Source: Desulfobacteraceae bacterium (GTDB taxonomy: Bacteria; Desulfobacterota; Desulfobulbia; Desulfobulbales; Desulfobulbaceae). Taken from it: 10,123 nucleotides of DNA. Below, in pieces: positions 8,002-10,123 of this stretch (its first letter is position 1; every line of letters starts with the position of its first letter). The stretch covers positions 1 through 10,123 of the forward strand of contig JALHJD010000085.1 of assembly GCA_022837185.1 (NCBI GenBank), written 5' to 3'. Made by a program: the position numbers and the translations under genes. The notes beneath the pieces are model-generated. The model was not told the origin of the DNA, did no database searches, and saw nothing but the letters and a program-made list of their open reading frames with translations.

Positions 8002-8829
8002 ATGAAGATAAAGGGAAAAATTGCCCTGGTGGCCGGAGGAACACGCGGAATAGGACTGGCAATCGCCCGGCGGCTCGCCGCCGGGGGAGCCAGACTGATC
8101 ATCCCGACCTACGACTGGCCGCAGGATGTCCAGGCCGTCCAGGAGGAATTTTCCCGTCACGGGGCCGGACACCTCTTTCTCAAAACAGATCTCCGCGTTC
8201 CCCGCGAGGTTGCCCGTCTTGTCGAGACCGCCGGCAAAGCCTGCGGCTGCATCCACATCCTGATCAACAATATCGAACGGGGCGGCATGCCCATTGTGCA
8301 TGGTTCCTATGATCGGCCGGTCAACGACGGTCAGTGGCAGTTGGAAATGGACACCACCCTGCTCGCCAAACGGCACCTGTTCGAACACTGTCTCCCCCTT
8401 CTGCGCAAGGCGGGAGAGGCAGCGGTTGTCAATATTTCCTCCATTGCCGCCGTTGTCGGGCGTGCCGGTCCGGCGGGGCTCATCTTCAGCGACGGCTATT
8501 CCGCGGCGAATAGAGGGGTCTCTTCCCTGACCGCCACCTGGGCCAGAATCGGGGCACCAGGAATTCGGGTCAATGAAATTATGCTGGGCCTGCTCGATAC
8601 CCGGCACGGGAAAAAAACCAGGGGGTGGAATTCTCTGGATAAACAACAAAGACAGGCGCTTATAGAGCACACCCTCCTGGGCCGGACCGGAACACCGGCA
8701 GAGGCGGCGAGAGCCGCCCTGTTCCTCATCCAGGACGCCGACTACATGACCGGCAGTGTCCTTCTCCTGGACGGAGGGTATGTGCTGGGGGGGGAGACGG
8801 TGCCGCCCATGCCCCCCGGAGAGATCTAG
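8002..8829 (+). CDS. SDR family oxidoreductase with substituted catalytic residues
   Basis: A 275-residue Rossmann-fold protein of the short-chain dehydrogenase/reductase superfamily, closest in layout to classical 3-oxoacyl-ACP-reductase-like members. The cofactor loop GGTRGIG is at 12-18 and the C-terminal MTGSVLLLDGGY (249-260) is typical. The active site departs from the classical Asn-Ser-Tyr-Lys tetrad. Ser147 (NISS) and Tyr166 are present, but the Lys of YxxxK is Asn170 (YSAAN) and the Asn in helix 4 appears to be Thr119. Lys123 lies one helix turn further on. NNAG is changed to NNIE (89-92), and Ser-Tyr spacing is 19 instead of about 13, so the loop carries about six extra residues. 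The ATG at 8002 is the only start: an in-frame TGA lies at 7957-7959 with no start codon between, and GGGA is 7 nt upstream. The substrate is unknown. It may be a reductase with a rearranged site or a binding/scaffold protein. The stop overlaps the convergent small gene by 4 bp. Confidence 0.9.
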   Translation: MKIKGKIALVAGGTRGIGLAIARRLAAGGARLIIPTYDWPQDVQAVQEEFSRHGAGHLFLKTDLRVPREVARLVETAGKACGCIHILINNIERGGMPIVHGSYDRPVNDGQWQLEMDTTLLAKRHLFEHCLPLLRKAGEAAVVNISSIAAVVGRAGPAGLIFSDGYSAANRGVSSLTATWARIGAPGIRVNEIMLGLLDTRHGKKTRGWNSLDKQQRQALIEHTLLGRTGTPAEAARAALFLIQDADYMTGSVLLLDGGYVLGGETVPPMPPGEI

Positions 8830-9083
8830 ATTTCCGGGGCCCAGTCGGGAATATGGTTCAGGATGTATTGACAGACCACTTCCTTTTCATTGGTCTTGTC
8901 GACCGGAGCGACCGCCTGCATGACCTCGTCAAAATCAAACCAGCAGATTTCCCTGTCGGCATGATTATATACGGTCAGGATACGGTGGTTCGGTCTGTCG
9001 ATGCTCTCTTCTTCCTGGATGGCCGCCACTAACCTGACAGCTTCATCATACGGCAGAAAGCGGATTTCATCATCGGGGCTCAT
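8826..9083 (-). CDS. Small acidic hypothetical protein (85 residues)
   Basis: I do not recognise this family. From ATG at 9083 the product is 85 residues, rich in Asp and Glu, with no signal peptide, membrane segment or Cys pair. A predicted alternation of helix (DEAVRLVAAIQEE) and strands (HRILTVYN, REICWFDFDEV) suggests a small folded alpha/beta domain. A longer reading from TTG at 9104 is possible, but the ATG is preceded by AGGG with 8-nt spacing and is preferred. It lies 97 bp downstream of rpmB on the same strand, behind an 18-bp tandem repeat, and could be read from the rpmB promoter. Its TAG and the SDR stop share the palindrome CTAG (8826-8829). Reality as a gene is supported by a good Shine-Dalgarno, sensible codon use and full use of the space, not by homology. 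Confidence 0.68.
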   Translation of the reverse strand: MSPDDEIRFLPYDEAVRLVAAIQEEESIDRPNHRILTVYNHADREICWFDFDEVMQAVAPVDKTNEKEVVCQYILNHIPDWAPEI

Positions 9084-9128
9084 TGCATCTACCCTGTAGT
9101 TCAAGAATTATCACCACAACGCTCCGAG

Positions 9129-9164
9129 CAGTCCCCACGCGGGTCACAGTCCCCACGCGGGTCA
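9129..9164. repeat. Perfect 18-bp tandem duplication
   Basis: Two identical head-to-tail copies of CAGTCCCCACGCGGGTCA occupy 9129-9146 and 9147-9164, between rpmB and the small acidic gene. Each holds a short CCC-ACGC-GGG dyad. The copies do not extend further on either side. The length and perfect identity suggest a recent slippage duplication; a regulatory or RNA role is possible but unsupported. An ORF can be read through it (DPRGDC twice), but that ORF is a shadow of rpmB in another frame. Confidence 0.9.
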
Positions 9165-9172
9165 TTGGCAAG

Positions 9173-9186
9173 GCCTGAAATCAGGC
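9173..9186 (-). terminator. Small hairpin at the rpmB stop codon
   Basis: GCCTGA and TCAGGC form a perfect 6-bp inverted repeat with a 2-base centre that includes the rpmB TGA. On the minus-strand transcript it is not followed by a U-run, so intrinsic termination is doubtful. It may instead protect the mRNA 3' end or be coincidental. Confidence 0.2.
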
Positions 9187-9375
9187 GGGCTTGACTATCG
9201 CTCCGGAACGGATGCAGCGGGTACAGGCGTTCACCCGGATCGTACTGCCATTGGCGGTTACCGTTCTGACCTTCTGCAGATTGGGCAGCCACCGGCGGCG
9301 GTTTTTGTTATGGGCATGACTGACGTTGTTCCCCGTCATCGGGCTTTTTCCGCAAATATCACATACTCGTGCCAT
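9181..9375 (-). CDS. rpmB: 50S ribosomal protein L28
   Basis: A structural protein of the large ribosomal subunit. The 64-residue product shows the L28 signature: [10 protein letters not shown] at the N-terminus, the [14 protein letters not shown] block (16-29), and a basic tail. It is the zinc-ribbon (Cys-plus) form, with pairs C5/C8 and C51/C54; many bacteria have zinc-free paralogues. Length is normal and the gene is intact. GGGAG lies 7 nt before the ATG. It is not next to rpmG, its partner in many genomes. The upstream leader holds a promoter candidate and a 17-bp dyad. Downstream on the same strand is the small acidic gene. Confidence 0.97.
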   Translation of the reverse strand: MARVCDICGKSPMTGNNVSHAHNKNRRRWLPNLQKVRTVTANGSTIRVNACTRCIRSGAIVKPA

Positions 9376-9443
9376 GATATATCTCCCACGCTGTTTTCTT
9401 ATCGTCCAAATTCATCGTATCCGTATTTGAACCGGACCGGATG

Positions 9444-9460
9444 GGACGTGGCCCACGTCC
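9444..9460. promoter_or_regulatory. 17-bp perfect dyad in the rpmB leader
   Basis: GGACGTGG-C-CCACGTCC is an exact inverted repeat with 8-bp arms and a single central base, 69 bp upstream of the rpmB start. Dimeric regulators often bind such sites. If the promoter at 9488-9516 is right, the dyad falls in the transcribed leader, where it could block elongation. With a one-base centre it would make a poor RNA hairpin, which favours a DNA-binding site. No regulator is identified. Confidence 0.45.
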
Positions 9461-9487
9461 GCTGCACAGAACAATCTTCACAAAATT

Positions 9488-9516
9488 TTTATATGTACCC
9501 CAATCCGAAGCAAAAA
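9488..9516 (-). promoter_or_regulatory. Candidate rpmB promoter
   Basis: On the minus strand a TATAAA (-10, 9488-9493) sits in an AT-rich run, 17 bp downstream of TTTTTG (9511-9516), a poor -35. It would start transcription near 9481 and give a leader of about 105 nt that includes the dyad at 9444-9460. Only the -10 is a good match. Confidence 0.3.
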
Positions 9517-9569
9517 ACAATACCATTTTCAATCATAGGGCCATTGAGAGCGGCAAAGGGAGAAGTTCC

Positions 9570-9668
9570 ATGATCGGCCGCAGCCGTTGCGCGGGAACTC
9601 GGCGGCGGGTTCTTGTCAGGCGCGGAATGATGCTTATTCATAACAAAAATGAATCTGTTTCCAGTTGA
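9570..9668 (+). CDS. Possible 32-residue Arg-rich small ORF
   Basis: An ATG with a strong Shine-Dalgarno (AAGGGAG, 7 nt upstream) opens 32 codons ending in TGA. The product would be basic (seven Arg, one Lys, one Glu), with an RRRVLVRR stretch and no clear family. The stop lies inside the TTGACA of the resB promoter candidate, so if translated it would be from its own upstream promoter. It could be a leader peptide or chance; the only support is the ribosome-binding site. Confidence 0.18.
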   Translation: MIGRSRCAGTRRRVLVRRGMMLIHNKNESVSS

Positions 9669-9693
9669 CAGGGCCTATCGTACATGGTAGCAG
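9665..9693 (+). promoter_or_regulatory. Candidate sigma-70 promoter of resB
   Basis: A perfect TTGACA (9665-9670) is followed, 17 bp on, by TAGCAG (9688-9693), a weak -10 matching three of six consensus bases. The position, about 60 bp before the resB start, and the ideal spacing make it the best plus-strand candidate in this gap. Confidence 0.35.
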
Positions 9694-9754
9694 AAACAAT
9701 TCCACTATCGGCAGATCGACTACCACAAATAAACTCTTTTCTTTCACAGGTTCA

Positions 9755-10123
9755 ATGACTGTTCTCAAGAAAAATCCCGTCTGGGAACTCTTTGCCTCGG
9801 TGAAGCTGGCGCTGTTCCTGCTCTTCACCCTGGCCGTCACCTCGATCATCGGCACCATCATACCCCAGAACGAAGCGCCGGGGCTCTACGTCCAGCTTTA
9901 CGGCCCCAACCTGGCCAGGCTGATGCAGACCCTCTCCATTCCCGACATGTACAATGCCTGGTGGTTCATCGCCCTGCTGGGCCTGTTCAGCGTCAACCTC
10001 ATTGTCTGCAGCATCCATCGCATTCCCAACGCCTGGCGGCTGGCGACCATGGACAACCTGGAGACCGACCCGCAGCGGCTGGGGAAAATGGGTCTGCGCC
10101 AGGAAGTCGGCGGCGGCGGGACC
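9755..10123 (+). CDS. resB: Cytochrome c biogenesis protein ResB/Ccs1, 3' end cut by window
   Basis: Membrane component of system II cytochrome c maturation, which with ResC/CcsA delivers and attaches haem to apocytochrome c outside the cytoplasmic membrane. From ATG at 9755, 123 residues are visible. NPVWELFASVKLALFLLF at 7-24 is the characteristic ResB start. It leads into membrane helix 1 (about 16-37) ending GTIIPQNE. A short loop follows (Y45VQLYGP51), then membrane helix 2 (about 68-88, AWWFIALLGLFSVNLIVC), and RIPNAWR at 89-95, typical of the family. The ribosome-binding site is weak (AGG, 4 nt upstream). A resC/ccsA gene would be expected just downstream, outside the window. It implies c-type cytochromes in this organism, as expected for an anaerobic respirer. 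Confidence 0.93.
   Translation, partial: MTVLKKNPVWELFASVKLALFLLFTLAVTSIIGTIIPQNEAPGLYVQLYGPNLARLMQTLSIPDMYNAWWFIALLGLFSVNLIVCSIHRIPNAWRLATMDNLETDPQRLGKMGLRQEVGGGGT

Larger units (their letters stand above)
9376..9754. other. Divergent intergenic region rpmB / resB (379 bp)
   Basis: The largest gap in the window, and more AT-rich than its surroundings in the middle. It contains, left to right, the rpmB leader with a dyad at 9444-9460, an AT-rich minus-strand promoter candidate near 9488-9516, a possible small ORF at 9570-9668, a weak AT dyad (ATTCAT 9636-9641 with ATGAAT 9649-9654), and a plus-strand promoter candidate at 9665-9693. I see no tRNA, riboswitch core or mobile-element end here. 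Confidence 0.6.

Noticed and set aside
7963..8670. Minus-strand ORF of 235 codons opposite the SDR
   Set aside because: It is a shadow of the SDR frame, which has a Rossmann motif and a complete C-terminal signature.
9129..9164. Possible CRISPR array
   Set aside because: The two copies are contiguous with no spacer and only 18 bp long, and no cas gene is in the window.
9101..9292. Minus-strand ORF with a repeated DPRGDC peptide
   Set aside because: It overlaps rpmB in another frame. The peptide repeat simply reflects the 18-bp DNA duplication.
9752..10018. Minus-strand ORF of 88 codons
   Set aside because: It is antisense to the ResB N-terminus, which matches its family in sequence and membrane topology.

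Overview
The window is ordinary, gene-dense bacterial chromosome: high GC, short intergenic gaps, Shine-Dalgarno-led genes. The gene set suggests an anaerobic Desulfobacterota-like (former Deltaproteobacteria) organism. It includes a small one-module assimilatory-type siroheme sulfite/nitrite reductase, a ResB-type (system II) cytochrome c biogenesis gene, a tandem universal stress protein and an M16 lipoprotein. This placement is inferred from family content, because no 16S or other phylogenetic marker of that resolution is present. L28 (rpmB) is the only strict housekeeping marker.

Layout. Positions 1-3779 (minus strand) read pepN, then a small siroheme/4Fe-4S reductase, then a ComEA-like helix-hairpin-helix protein cut off by the window edge. 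The first two overlap by 4 bp (ATGA); the third follows after 84 bp. A 241-bp divergent gap leads to a tandem-domain universal stress protein (4021-4947, plus). It converges, with an 11-bp gap, on a large M16 (pitrilysin/PqqL-like) zinc-protease lipoprotein (4959-7844, minus). A 157-bp divergent gap with several dyads separates this from an SDR oxidoreductase (8002-8829, plus). The SDR stop codon interlocks, inside a CTAG, with the stop of an unrecognised 85-residue acidic protein (8826-9083, minus). Upstream of that lie a perfect 18-bp tandem duplication and rpmB (9181-9375, minus). A 379-bp divergent gap holds a 17-bp dyad, promoter candidates and a possible 32-codon small ORF. The 5' part of resB (9755 to the window end, plus) closes the window.

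How the genes relate. Only pepN and the small reductase look tightly co-expressed. The rest are single genes or pairs with no evident shared pathway, apart from general proteolysis (PepN in the cytoplasm, M16 at the envelope). I found no CRISPR array, transposon, integrase, phage gene, tRNA or toxin-antitoxin pair, and nothing that convincingly looks like a new multi-gene system. The points most worth a second look are the SDR with substituted catalytic positions, the palindrome in the rpmB leader, the dyads upstream of the SDR, and the 18-bp tandem repeat.
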